47,500 bases of DNA from Symbiodinium natans (Eukaryota > Sar > Dinophyceae > Suessiales > Symbiodiniaceae), in NCBI GenBank assembly GCA_905221605.1, contig CAJNDS010002070.1, forward strand, positions 223,796 through 271,295, given 5' to 3'. Below are positions 18,906 through 28,631 of the stretch, piece by piece. The notes beneath the pieces are model-generated. The model was not told where the DNA came from, did not search any database, and was given only the letters and a program-made list of their open reading frames with translations. Made by a program: the position numbers and the translations under genes. Numbering within the stretch: position 1 is the stretch's first letter; every line of letters starts with the position of its first letter.

Positions 18906-19130
18906 TATTTTGAGTTCTAAGACCTCCTGAACTGTCCCGCACCTACGTTCCCGGAACGATTTGCTAGGGTTGGGGTTTAGGGTTTAGGAATAGGTTTCAG
19001 GGTTTATAATAGGGTTTATGGTTTATGGTTTAGGGTTTGCGATAGTTCGGGTTTTCAACAGACATCATTGTGGAAGTCACTTGTTTTCCACGAAAGACAA
19101 CCTTCAGAATCCTGAAAGTTGGAGGCCTGA

Positions 19131-19575
19131 AGTCCTAAAGCCCTAAGCCTTAGCCGCAAACCTCCGCAAACCCTGGACCCCAAACCCGAAACCCGAAAAC
19201 CCTAAATCCCTCAAGAACCCAAAACCCAAAACCCAAAACCCAAAACCCAAACCCCAAACCCCAAACCCCAAACCCCAAACCCCAAACCCCAAACCCCAAA
19301 CCCCAAACCCCAAACCCCAAACCCCAAACCCCAAGCCCCAAGCCCCAAGCCCCAAGCCCCAAGCCCCAAGCCCCAAGCCCTAAGCCCTAAGCCCTAAGCC
19401 CTAAGCCCTAAGCCCTAAGCCCTAACCCTAAACCCTAAACCCTAAACCCTAAACCCTAAACCCTAAACCCTAAACCCCAAACCCCAAACCCCAAACCCCA
19501 AACCCCAAACCCCAAACCCCAAACCCCAAACCCCAAACCCCAAACCACAAACCCCAAACCCCAAACCCCAAACCC
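19131..19575. repeat. Longest array: blocks of CCCCAAA, CCCCAAG, CCCTAAG, CCCTAAA, CCCCAAA
   Basis: Each variant forms its own block of six or more units. The Gly/Leu/Trp-rich minus-strand ORFs here come only from CCCCAAA having no stop in any frame. Confidence 0.88.
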
Positions 19576-20239
19576 TACCTCAAAAGGCTGGCTCTCGGGC
19601 GCGATGGCGCTCCGAGTCCCTGGGCCCACGGCCCCCGCGCCTGGCGCTGGAGGCCACCTTTTCGGGGCCTTCGGAGTTTAGGGTTTAGGATTTAGGGTGT
19701 AGGGTTGTAGGGTTTTGGCTTAGGGTCTTGGATTTTGGGTTTAGGGTTTGGGGTTATAGGGTTTGGCGTTTAGGGTTTAGGGGGGCTTGTGGTTTTCGGA
19801 TTTGACGTGAGGGTTTCAGGGTTTATGGCTTTGGGGCTTGCTTGACGGCAAAGAGATTAAGTGCTAAGGGTAGGGTTCAAAGCGCGGAGTTTAGGTTTGA
19901 GGGTTGAGGGTCTTTTATGTAGGCTCTTTCAGCTTGCCTCTCAGGGTTAGGATTTATGCTCAAAGGTTTTAGGGTTTTATGGGGTTAGGTTAGTTGCCTT
20001 TGGGGGGGTTCTAGCGGACGGCTTCTCAACATATTGCTATCATTGGATTGTCCACAGCATTTCCCTGCACATCCTGAAGCCCCCTAAACCCTAAATCCCA
20101 AACCGAGTGCCCTAAGCAAAGGGAATCCTGGGGGTGCTCGAGGGCAAGAGAAGTCCTACAGTTTTAAGGGTTTAGAGTCCGTGGCTTTGGGGCTTCGATG
20201 GGTTTCTCGAGCAAGGTCCTTAACCAGGCCCGGGCCATA

Positions 20240-20545
20240 TGCCCGTACACTTGCCGCAGGGCCCGCAGGGCCCGTAGGGCCCGCAGGGACCGTACAGGCC
20301 GGAGGAGCCCGTAGGCGCCCCCAGGAAGCCGTATGGCCCTTAAGAGCCCGTATGAGACGCGTAGGGCCCGTAAGGCCCGTAAGGCCCGCAAGGCCCGTAG
20401 AGCCCGTAGAGCCCGGTATACGGTCCCATAAAGCCGTAAAGCCCGTACGGTCCTTAAGGCCCCCAAGGCCCGCAAGGCCTGTAGAGCCCGCAAGGCCCGT
20501 AAAGCCCCTAAGCCCGTACGGCCCGCAACACCCGTACGAACCCGT
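20240..20545. repeat. 9-bp minisatellite GGCCCGYAR, open on both strands
   Basis: Degenerate repeats of (A/G)GGCCCGTA or GGCCCGCA over 300 bp. Because the period is a multiple of three, the + strand encodes ARPVEP-like and the minus strand LRALRA-like peptides without stops. I do not call a gene. Confidence 0.75.
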
Positions 20546-20929
20546 ACGGGCCTACGCGGCCCCTGGCCTGGTGAGAGACCTTTCTCTGGGTTTTAGGGTT
20601 TAGGGTTTAGGGTTCAGGGTTCAGGGTTTAGGGTTTTGCGTTTTTGGAGTTCTAGTCAATCCTTTAGCAGACTCTCTTGGTGTGAGGGTCGACGCCGTTC
20701 GATGCTGTTCTCTGTGGCGGCAGCATGCTGGCAAAAGCAGCCCGATTTTGAGAAGTTGAAACCTATTGCCTGAGTTGTCTGGCTGACTTAGTTTTTGGCA
20801 ATATGTATATATATATATATGCACATATACATGTGCGCTTGGACATTTGGATTCATCAGATTTTCAGGGCCGCCAAAGCCACTCCAGTGTAAGGCGTCAC
20901 TAGTTCCACCACCTCGCCAGTTGCGAGCC

Positions 20930-22204
20930 ATGGACCGGTCGAAGTGGTTCAAAGCAGCCTCCTTAGCCCTGTTCGGTGCGCTGGCCCTGGCGGACTACGT
21001 GTCGGACTTCATTGTGACATGGGCTGCTCTTAAGGAACTTTGAGCCAGTTGCCGTAAGGGGGGAAGCATGTCATTGATATGAGATCCGCAAGGATCCTTA
21101 GTATGGTAACTTACTTCAGCTTCCTTGCCAGCAACACAGCTGATGCTGCAGTACGGTTGCATCATGGACAACTCCCTCACCCCCGACTGTCCCAGCGTCC
21201 TCTTGGTGAATGAGACCAATGAGACCACAGTGCTGGAGGCCCACGCCGAAGCCACGTGCAGCCCTCATTGGGCATGGTTTGGAATTTCCTGTACCCTGAT
21301 AGTCATCTCCACACTTGTTCCGGCATTTGCTTGGACGTTGGGGCGCATGGCGGAGACAACATGCCGGAGTTCATTCTTTTGCTGCCTCGGCATATTACAG
21401 CTCACCCACGTCTGGCAGCTTGGGGAGCTCTTCCTGGAAATGGAGCCGAGCGAAATAAGGGCCGAGGACTCATCCTTCTTGAGGAATCTTGCGACGGCCA
21501 TGACCGAGTCGGCACCGCAACTCTTTTTGCAAGCTTACGTTTTATTTGCCCTCGGCGCGTATGGCCAGGGCTTCAAGCTGGCTTCCGTAGGCATCTCCAT
21601 CGTCTCCCTCACCTCTTCTGTGGTGATGGCTGCTGCGGCCAGTGCTGATACTCGCATGAAGACTTGGAAGGCTAAGGCCATCGGCATGTTCTTCATTGGC
21701 ACCGACGTGGCAGTGAGGAGCATGGGCTTCGCGATGGCCTTCTCCGAGCCCGTGCGGGCCTTTGGAACGGCCACAGCCGGCAGCTTCTTCACTGTCTGCC
21801 TTTGCTATCAACTTTGCATCTGCAGAAGACAGGGCACGCACCGTGGGGAGTCCAGGGCAAGAATGGGGTTGGTGTTCTTGCCCTACCTGATCCCAGCCAC
21901 GCCGCTAATTTTCGACAAGGATGATTACCGCAAAACTGGCCTCGAAGTGGTGCTGGCACTGCGCTACATAGAGACCGTCATCTTCGGCATCCTAGCGGGC
22001 GTCTTTGGCCAGACGGCTTGCGGCAATAGCCTCGGCGTGGAGCTCGCAGTCTACTTCAGCATGCTGGTGGCCAATGCCTTGGCTTTGATCGGGTTTAACT
22101 GCTTTGTAGAGAAGGATGGTACGATCAGCACACCCAGGGAATCCTCCTACAGCCCAAGGCGCATCCTGGGCTGCGCGATGGATCCTGAGATTGACCGTGA
22201 GTGA
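20930..22204 (+). CDS. XK-related (XKR) family multi-pass membrane protein, two exons
   Basis: Predicted 389-residue protein from exon 20930-21034 (35 codons) and exon 21140-22204 (354 codons plus stop). Exon 1 gives a first membrane segment followed by ADYVSDFIVTWAAL, like the D..SD signature of XK/XKR transmembrane 1. Exon 2 begins with an extracellular-type loop holding two N-glycosylation sequons (VNETNETT) and several cysteines, followed by about eight hydrophobic segments. The segment TESAPQLFLQAYVL (around 21506-21547) carries the ESAPQ motif that typifies the XK family; RSMGFAMAF and ETVIFGILAGVFG sit where family members have later helices. Known XKR proteins are plasma-membrane scramblase subunits, some caspase-activated; activity here is only inferred. 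No caspase site was sought. The acceptor-like CCACCTCGCCAG just before the ATG at 20930 could take the trans-spliced leader. Codon use is GC-rich and no telomere array lies inside. This is the only long ORF in the window far beyond chance length. Confidence 0.78.
21035..21139 (+). other. Intron of the XKR gene, GA-AG type
   Basis: Exon 1 runs into TGA at 21041 and exon 2 has an upstream TAA at 21107, so an intron must lie between them. The junction that keeps phase with a G-initial donor is AAG|GA at 21035 joined after CACAG at 21139 (105 nt). A good-looking GTAAGG at 21054 lies beyond the in-frame stop and cannot be used without reading through it. GA donors are described in dinoflagellates. 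The exact ends are inferred. Confidence 0.5.
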
Positions 22205-22559
22205 GTGGCGTTGGTTGCCACACAAGTTGTCAGAATCCTGCATCAGTACCGTGCAGGGCAAAGCCCAAATGTCATTCTTTCACTCCACACTTGGTCCGCC
22301 CAAATGTTTCACGTTTCACCTGCTGCTGTTCAATATTCTCCTATCTCCAGATGCATGGACTGTACTAGCTACAGCTATGTTTCAGTAAGCAAGGTTACAT
22401 CCCAGGCGCTTATAACCCCAAAACCCTACAATCCCCCAGAGTACCTTAGAAGGACCCTTAAAGGATATTTTCAGAGGGTTCATAGGGGTGAGTGGGTCAA
22501 ATGTCTTGCTAGGCCCTAAAGCCCTAACCCATTTTGGTTTGGGGCTTCGATGTAAGGTT

Positions 22560-22662
22560 GGAACCATGGGTCCCTAGTATGGCCCCTTAGCCTTGTTTAT
22601 AGGGATCCGACGTATGGGCCCTTAGGCGGGTTATATGACAAGGGACCCAGGGTCAGGGCCCA
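22560..22662. mobile_element. Family A small element, copy 2 (decayed)
   Basis: ACCATGGGTCCCTAGTATGG ... GACGTATGGGCCCTTAGG ... AAGGGACCCAGGGTCAGGGCCC keep the family order; ends are lost. Confidence 0.45.
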
Positions 22663-22713
22663 CACTTGGGAACCCTGGATTCGGGCCGCGCATGAGAGTG
22701 GAGAGTGCAGGAC

Positions 22714-22871
22714 TTATAGTGTTCTTAAGGGAGGGAGGTTCATGGGGGGTAGGTACCTCGGGAACCTTAGGGAGCCTTAGGGAGTAGTAGGGAGTACTAT
22801 CAGGGAACCTCGGGTTACATACCTTGCTTGAAGCCCTCTCTCTCTCTGAAGAACCCTGTAAAGTAAGAGCT
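22714..22871. mobile_element. Family I small element, copy 2, with 14-bp flanking duplication
   Basis: GGAGAGTGCAGGAC lies at 22700-22713 and 22872-22885, immediately outside a 158-bp sequence related to 365-495. The duplication includes an AG that could serve as a splice acceptor. Confidence 0.65.
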
Positions 22872-22882
22872 GGAGAGTGCAG

Positions 22883-22909
22883 GACATCACGGATGCCTTC
22901 AAGGATCAG
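22883..22909 (+). CDS. Exon-like micro-island next to a duplicated insertion
   Basis: DITDAFKDQ between GAGTGCAG and GTCGGG. The acceptor sits in the right copy of the 14-bp duplication flanking the 22714-22871 insertion. Confidence 0.22.
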
Positions 22910-23074
22910 GTCGGGCCGCGGGGGCCTGGTTTTGGGCTTTTGGCGGTCAGGTGTTGGCGGGGGTGGCTGACACTTAACCCTAAACCCTAAACCACTGCAA
23001 AAAGACCCTAGCCCTAAACCCTACACCCTAGTCCTAAATCCAGAACCTCCAGGGAGCTCCTCAAACCGCCACAG

Positions 23075-23224
23075 CTGAATGCCGTGAAGACAGACTCCAC
23101 ATCTTACAAGGCGAAGTGCAGTGTGGCTTTCACTTTGTGGCGTGGTCACCCGGAGTTTCTTCAGCTTGGGGATCCATTTGTTCAAGGGCTCTCATGTCAA
23201 GCAGGGTTTATCTTTCTGCTATTG
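23075..23224 (+). CDS. Exon-like island, exactly 50 codons, unknown product
   Basis: Acceptor ACCGCCACAG and fully canonical donor TTG|GTGAGT; phase 0 to 0. Reads LNAVKTDSTSYKAKCSVAFT, then LWRGHPEFLQLGDPFVQGL and a hydrophobic end. Base composition resembles the XKR gene 900 bp upstream and no array lies inside. No start codon, so easily missed. Family unknown. Confidence 0.45.
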
Positions 23225-23549
23225 GTGAGTTTACATAAGGTTCCTTTTCAATATTGGTGAGTGTATGTATTGGGTGTCCTTTTGGGATACAAGAAATGTA
23301 TACCCTACTTCATGTGAAGAAACAATGTGCTTGCACAGGCGCATACTTAAGATCTACGCCTCACTGCCTAAATCTCGAAGCCTAGGCCCGAGCCAGTATG
23401 CCGGAAGCCCCACATCCTCTACTATACTTTAAGAACCAAAACCCCAAACCCAAAACCCCAACCCCTAAGCCTTCAAACCCTAGACCCTGAACCCCGAAGA
23501 GGGTGTGGGTTAAGTGTCTTCAGGGCTGGGGCTGTAACGCTATCCCTAA

Positions 23550-24120
23550 ACCCCAAACCCCAAACCCCAAACCCCAAACCCCAAACCCTAAACCCTAAAG
23601 CCTAAAGCCTAAAGCCTAAAGCCTAACCCCCAAAGCCTAACCCCTAAACCCTAGATGGGGCTTTAAGAGTCGACTTGAAGTTTCATGCTTATGTCTAGCG
23701 TTAAGGGTTTAGGGTTTAGGGTTAAGGTTTTAGGGTTTAGGGTTTAGGGTTTAGGGTTTACGGTGTAGGGTTTTGGGTACTGGTTTTTGGGTACTAGGGT
23801 TTAGGGTACTAGGGTTTGAGAACTTACTACCTAAACCCCTAATACAAGCATTCCAGGTTTCGGGTTTAGGGTTTAGGGTTTAGAGCCCCAAATCCTAAAC
23901 CCCAAAGCCGAAATCAGGTCAGAGCTACCCAAGAACCTCCTAAGGGCTTCTCTACCGCCCTACCCTCACCCTGAAGGAAGGCATTCAAAGAAGGAACGGG
24001 TTTAGGGTTTAGGGTTTAGGTTTCGGGCTTAGGGTTAGTGATGTTTAGGGTTTAGGGTTTAGGGCTCAGGGTTTAAGGTTTAGGGTTTAGGGTTTAGGGT
24101 TTAGGGTTTAGGGTTTAGGG
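23550..24120. repeat. Mixed arrays: CCCCAAA, CCTAAAG, then TTTAGGG
   Basis: CCCCAAA 23550-23590, CCTAAAG units to 23655, TTTAGGG 23700-23790, 23860-23885 and 24000-24120. Confidence 0.75.
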
Positions 24121-24155
24121 AACCCTCCAGAATCCTAAAGCACCCTTAACCGCAG

Positions 24156-24279
24156 GAGCTGCCCGAGTTCCTCGAGCTCCAACTCTCCGCTCCTTCGGAG
24201 CAACTCCCGTGGCCGGCGCCACCCCCCCAGGCGAGCGCGCCGAATGTCCCGGCTTTTGTGGCTTCTTTGGGAGGGGAAG
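24156..24279 (+). CDS. Exon-like island, 41 codons, Pro/Ala-rich
   Basis: Between TTAACCGCAG and GTTTCG; reads ELPEFLELQLSAPSEQLPWP then a Pro/Ala-rich tail. TTTAGGG arrays both sides. Confidence 0.3.
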
Positions 24280-24376
24280 GTTTCGGGTTTAGGGTTTAGG
24301 TTTCGGGTTTAGGGTTTGTGGGTTTTTTGGAGTTTAGGTTTCAGGGTGAGGACATGTAGCCTGGTCCACTCTTCAG

Positions 24377-24508
24377 ATTTCCAGAAGCGAGGCCCATAGT
24401 CCCAGCTCAGGCCTTAGCAAGCCCACAAAGGCCCATGATGAGTTAAGCCTTACTCAGAACGAATATCGGTCCCATACATCCACCCTCTTGTATCGGAGTT
24501 TACGAGGA
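24377..24508 (+). CDS. Open island, about 43 codons, unknown product
   Basis: After GTCCACTCTTCAG; reads ISRSEAHSPSSGLSKPTKAH then DELSLTQNEYRSHTSTLLY, ending at TAA near 24508 or at an earlier donor. The last part overlaps a dispersed repeat (family J). Confidence 0.3.
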
Positions 24509-24979
24509 TAAGGGACCCCTTTTATAGACACCCAAAAGTAGGATTCCCTTATAATCAGGACCCAAGTTTAATTTCGGAAACACCCAAATCTTCACCCACC
24601 GCGTTCCCTATGGGAGTCAGAAGCTCCGACGAAGCATTTTTTCGAGCGCATCCACATTCCATTATATTCTTACTATTGTTTTGTTGTCATTATTTTTCTG
24701 TTGGAACAATTTGGCGTTCGTATTCGGAGAGGTATGACGGTTCTATTCCATGTAATGGATGACATTCGGATTTGGTGATTTGGCTGAGGTGCTAAACTCC
24801 CTAAACCCGAGACCCTGAAGCCCAAACTGAAAACTGCTTGAGCCGAAGCACAGACTTCCACATACTATCGATCGTTGCGATGAAGAAGAGTGAGCTCTAG
24901 ACCCTTCAAACCTCAGCCCTAACCTGACCCCTCCCCCAAAGAAGCAACGAAAATAGGTCCATATAACAATCGTAATAAG

Positions 24980-25092
24980 AATGAGAATAGTACCAATAAT
25001 ACTACTAATAATCATTGAAAAACTAAAATAACCATAATCATAATAATAACGATAATGATAGTGAGAATGATAAAGATAATCACAATACTAGC

Positions 25093-25144
<52 letters not shown>

Positions 25145-25440
25145 GCAACAACAACAACAAAAATGATAACAATAAAAATACCAGTAGTAAGCGTAATAGT
25201 AACAATAATAGTAATAATAATAATAACAATAATGATAATAATAATAATAAAACTAATAATAATAGTAAACGTAAGCGTAATAATCAGAAGAATAAAAACA
25301 TCACAATGACAGTCAGAAAATCACCACGATTAACAAGAATACATCAATAGGCAGAATAAACACAACATAAATAATCAGCATCATGATAATAATAGTAATG
25401 GTAAGTAATAATACTACAACAATACTAAATAGTAACAGTC
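24980..25440. repeat. AAC/AAT low-complexity block
   Basis: About 450 bp almost without G on the + strand: (ATA/ATAATG) stretches and a (CAA)n run of about 70 bp at 25092-25161. A poly-Thr reading frame through it is a by-product. Confidence 0.8.
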
Positions 25441-25479
25441 ATAGTCACACACCCTAAACGTGTAAACCCTGAACCTCAG

Positions 25480-25581
25480 TCCCTTGAAAGGTGGATTTGC
25501 TCCTGGTGCCGCCGGCCTTCGATCGATTTCAGCGGCGGGCCGACCTTTCCCCCCTCACCCCCCACCGCAACCTCCTTAAAG
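25480..25581 (+). CDS. Exon-like island, 34 codons, unknown product
   Basis: Phase 0 to 0 between GAACCTCAG and GTTAGGG, the first unit of an 180-bp TTTAGGG array; reads SLERWICSWCRRPSIDFSGG then a Pro-rich tail. Confidence 0.33.
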
Positions 25582-25582
25582 G

Positions 25583-25766
25583 TTAGGGTTTAGGGTTTAG
25601 GGTTTAGGGTTTAGGGTTTAGGGTTTAGGGTTTAGGGTTTAGGGTTTAGGGTTTAGGGTTTAGGGTTTAGGGTTTAGGGTTTAGGGTTTAGTGGTTAGGG
25701 TTTAGGGTTTAGGGTTTAGGGTTTAGGGTTTAGGGTTTAGGGTTTAGGGTTTAGGGTTTAGGGTTT
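25583..25766. repeat. TTTAGGG array
   Basis: About 26 units, one TTTAGTGG interruption. Starts at the donor of the 25480 island. Confidence 0.88.
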
Positions 25767-25914
25767 GTGTGAACAGTAAGACCCCCTACTTGCACCCACA
25801 ATCGTAGGCTCCAGGCACGCAACCATAAAACCCTAACTCTAAACCGACTACATGCAATCAGTGGAATTACATCCTAAACCTGAACCCTAAACCTTGGACC
25901 TTGAACTCTGCCAG

Positions 25915-25977
25915 GGTGTCGATGGCTTGGGCTGCGGAAGCCCGCGACCTCAACCGCTCATTCTAGGACGGTTTCAG
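25915..25977 (+). CDS. Exon-like island, 21 codons, unknown product
   Basis: Phase 0 to 0 between ACTCTGCCAG and CAG|GTGGGT; reads GVDGLGCGSPRPQPLILGRF. Good sites at both ends. CCCTAAA-type flanks. Confidence 0.33.
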
Positions 25978-26270
25978 GTGGGTAGCGTCCCCTACAAGAA
26001 CTCTTCGAAGAAGCGTAGATGCGCGCTTGAGTGTTTAGGATACATGGCTTACAAACAGCAACGAACTGCCCACCTGTAAACGTAAACCCTGAAACCTTCA
26101 CACCCGCAACCCTAAACCCTAAAACCCTAGAACCTAGAGCCCCACCACCCCAGAACCCTAAAACAAAAAAACCTAGAACCCTAAAACCCTAAAGCCCTAT
26201 AAGCCCCCTAAAACCCTAGAACCCTAAATACCCCAAAGGCCTGAAACCCCAAAAGCCCAGAACCTTTTTC

Positions 26271-26400
26271 TCTCATGCGACCTCCAAAAACTTTCGCTTG
26301 GCCGGAGGCTGCTGCCGCAGCTGGCGCAGCTCGGGCTCGGCCGCATCTACCTCTGCAAAGTCCCAGGCTTTGGGGGGAGAACCCTAAAACCCTAAACCCC
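26271..26400 (+). other. Unique GC-rich island, coding uncertain
   Basis: Flanked by CCCTAAA-type units on both sides; open in more than one + frame and on the minus strand (one + frame reads MRPPKTFAWPEAAAAAGAAR). No splice edges good enough to choose. Confidence 0.25.
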
Positions 26401-26509
26401 AAACCCTAAACCCACAAAGCCCCGGAAGAGGGGGCTAGGCCCATTCTCAGCCGCCTGGCTTGGGGTTGGGGTTGTGTCCAAGGAGGGTTGCGGGATTTGA
26501 GGCCTGGTA

Positions 26510-26700
26510 ACCCCCCCCCCCCCCCCCCCACACGCCGTTCAGGGTTTAGGGTTTAGGGTTTAGGGTTTAGGGTGTAGGGTGTAGGGTGTAGGGTGTAGGG
26601 TTTAGGGTTTAGGGTAACCGTTCAGGGGTTAGGCTATTAGGGGGAGAGTTCGGGTTTAGGGTTTCGGGTTTGTTTTCGGGTTTCGGGTTCAGGGTTTAGG
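26510..26700. repeat. Poly-C run and TTTAGGG/TGTAGGG array
   Basis: Poly-C of about 20 bases, then TTTAGGG and four TGTAGGG units, then degenerate units. Confidence 0.78.
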
Positions 26701-26801
26701 CTAGCATCATTTGTTTCCCCTTGCTTTGTGGCTTAAGGGCGTAAGGTCTAGGGTAGAACCTGGATTCCCTTCGTCCGGGCTTTGGTTTTTCATCGCGCCA
26801 G

Positions 26802-26823
26802 GGAATCAAGAGAGGGGAACGTG
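26802..26823 (+). CDS. Possible micro-exon
   Basis: GIKRGER between CATCGCGCCAG and a canonical GTAAGC. Only 22 nt, so support is splice sites alone. Confidence 0.18.
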
Positions 26824-27127
26824 GTAAGCAGAACAAGCCCTGCTCGACCCTCATCTCTGCGCGTGGGGCTTTTAGGGTTTGTGCTACAGGCCCTCTAAAC
26901 CTCTAAACCCAAAATCCCCCAACCCGTTGCCCCTTCGATAGCAAACCTGAACGTCCTCAACCACGGCAGCTCTCTGAAGCCTCTCCCAACAGTTCAAGAA
27001 GCAAGGTTCTGGGCTAGAAAGCTTTTGGGTTCTTCGCGCCACCCTAAACCCTCAACCCTCAACCCTAAACCCCAAACCCTAAACCCCAAGCCCCAAACCC
27101 TAATTCCCAAACCCCACACCCCAAAAC

Positions 27128-27211
27128 CGCTGGAAGCTCTGCAGCGTGGTTTGGCTCAAACCTTCGAGCACCGCACCCACCTTTCATGACACTCAGCGGC
27201 CTACTCCACAG
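27128..27211 (+). other. Unique island, coding uncertain
   Basis: Open in two + frames (one reads RWKLCSVVWLKPSSTAPTF) with CCCCAAA units before and TTCAGGG/TTTAGGG units after. Confidence 0.25.
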
Positions 27212-27363
27212 TTCAGGGTTTGCAGGGGTTTATGGGGTTGAGGGTTCTAAGGGGGGTTTGAGCCTTAGGGTATAGGGTTCAGGGTTCAGGGTTCAGGGTT
27301 CAGGGTTTAGGGTTTAGGGTTTAGGGTTTAGGTTTAGGGTTTAGGGCTAGATCCTCAATCCAT

Positions 27364-27510
27364 CCAAGGGTAGTTACATGGCCACTAAATATGGTCCCTT
27401 ACCGATTCTGAAGTATGGGCCCTTGGGCCGTATAGAGTATTTAATGAAGGGGTATATAAGGGGTCCCCTTTTTAAGGGCCCATGCTGAGGGACCATGTAA
27501 CTACCCGCAG
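27364..27510. mobile_element. Family A small element, copy 3
   Basis: AAGGGTAGTTACATGG left end and GGGACCATGTAACTACCC right end, with GTATGGGCCCTTGGG in the middle. Confidence 0.7.
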
Positions 27511-28370
27511 AATAAAGGTTTCGGGTATGAGATTTCAGGCTTTATCGGTGTTTGAGGATTTAGGGTTTGCAAGGATTTTGGCTTAGTAGGTTTGATGCGG
27601 TTTTCAAGGTTTAGGGGCTTATGAGGTTTGTAGCGTTTAAAGGCTTTGCAGGGTTTTAGGGTTTGCAGAGTTCAAACTCATAGGAACTCCCTACTTCCCC
27701 CGACGTAGGGCTCATTTCTCTTTCGCGAGGCTTGATATCCTACAAACCCTTAAACCCTAAACCCTATTAGGGGAGGGGGGCATTGAGGGTTCAGGGTTTA
27801 CCCATACATAAAGGGTGAGCCCTGAACCCCCAAGCCTAGACCTCAAGCCTACGTAATTCCATCTGGAGAAGCAGCCCATGTGAAAGTTTTGTAGACATAG
27901 GGTTTAGGGTTTAGGGTTTAGGGTTTTGTGGCTTGGGGTTTGACAGCTTAGGGATCGGAGGGATGACCCCTAAGTAAGGTTGTACCCTTTGGGTTTGAGG
28001 ACCCTTTTCAAAGATCCTCCGCCCTGACATTAAGACCCTAACCCTTTCCCAAAAAACCTAACCCCAAACCAGTCCAGGTACGAGTCCCTTGAGTGAGGGC
28101 TTTGGGTGAGGGTTTTCCGCAAGCCCTCCGTCTCCAAGCCTTATGCTATCGGGGTTAGGGGTCTAACATACCCACTCTAGAACACCCCACCCCTAAGCCC
28201 TAAATCCCTAAACCCGTAAGCCTGAAAGCCCTAAACCCTCAAGCCCTAAACCCAAAACCCTAAACCCCAGGCCCTAAACCCCACGCCTCAGTCCCAACAT
28301 CCGAAATCCACAACCTTGGCAAATCTCTGAACCCCAAGCCCTAAGAACAAAGAAACCTACCTTCAAAAGG

Positions 28371-28478
28371 ATGTGGACAACGGCCTTGCTGGCCCTGTCG
28401 CTGGCCCGGGGCCAGCATGCCAGCGATGTCTCCGAGGCTAGCATCGTGGAACCCAAGCGCCCCAACACTATGATGTGG
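28371..28478 (+). CDS. Candidate first exon with signal peptide (possibly of the PQQ gene)
   Basis: ATG at 28371 opens a short frame beginning MWTTALLALSLARGQHAS, a plausible cleavable signal peptide, then a hydrophilic stretch ending PNTMMW before GTTTAG at 28479. AAAAG just upstream could be the leader trans-splice acceptor. It is phase 0 at its 3' end and could join the phase-0 exon at 32802 (GYGRLGQPAW), giving a secreted propeller. That join spans 4.3 kb and other exons may lie between. The minus-strand frame over the same bases is also open, so strand rests on the signal-peptide look and splice edges. Confidence 0.4.
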
Positions 28479-28495
28479 GTTTAGTTCGGGTTTCC

Positions 28496-28630
28496 CCTAA
28501 ACCCCTAAACCCCTAAACCCCTAAACCCCTAAACCCCTAAACCCCTAAACCCCTAAACCCCTAAACCCCTGAACCCCTGAACCCCTGAACCCCTGAACCC
28601 CTGAAACCCTAAACCCCTAAACCCTAAACC
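28496..28630. repeat. 8-bp CCCCTAAA block then CCCCTGAA
   Basis: An octamer rather than heptamer period: about eight CCCCTAAA then five CCCCTGAA. Confidence 0.82.
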
Positions 28631-28631
28631 C

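Noticed and set aside
19143-19376. Gly/Leu/Trp/Phe-rich minus-strand frames of about 70-77 codons
   Set aside because: They are translations of the stop-free CCCCAAA variant array, not genes.
20181-20603. 140-codon + frame and 109-codon minus frame, proline/arginine or leucine/arginine repeats
   Set aside because: A 9-bp repeat without stops is open on both strands by construction; no non-repeat coding sequence supports either.
21256-21841. Frames of 78-130 codons overlapping the XKR gene on both strands
   Set aside because: Shadows of the XKR coding sequence.
25055-25309. Poly-threonine frame
   Set aside because: Product of (ACA)n and (ATA)n simple repeats.
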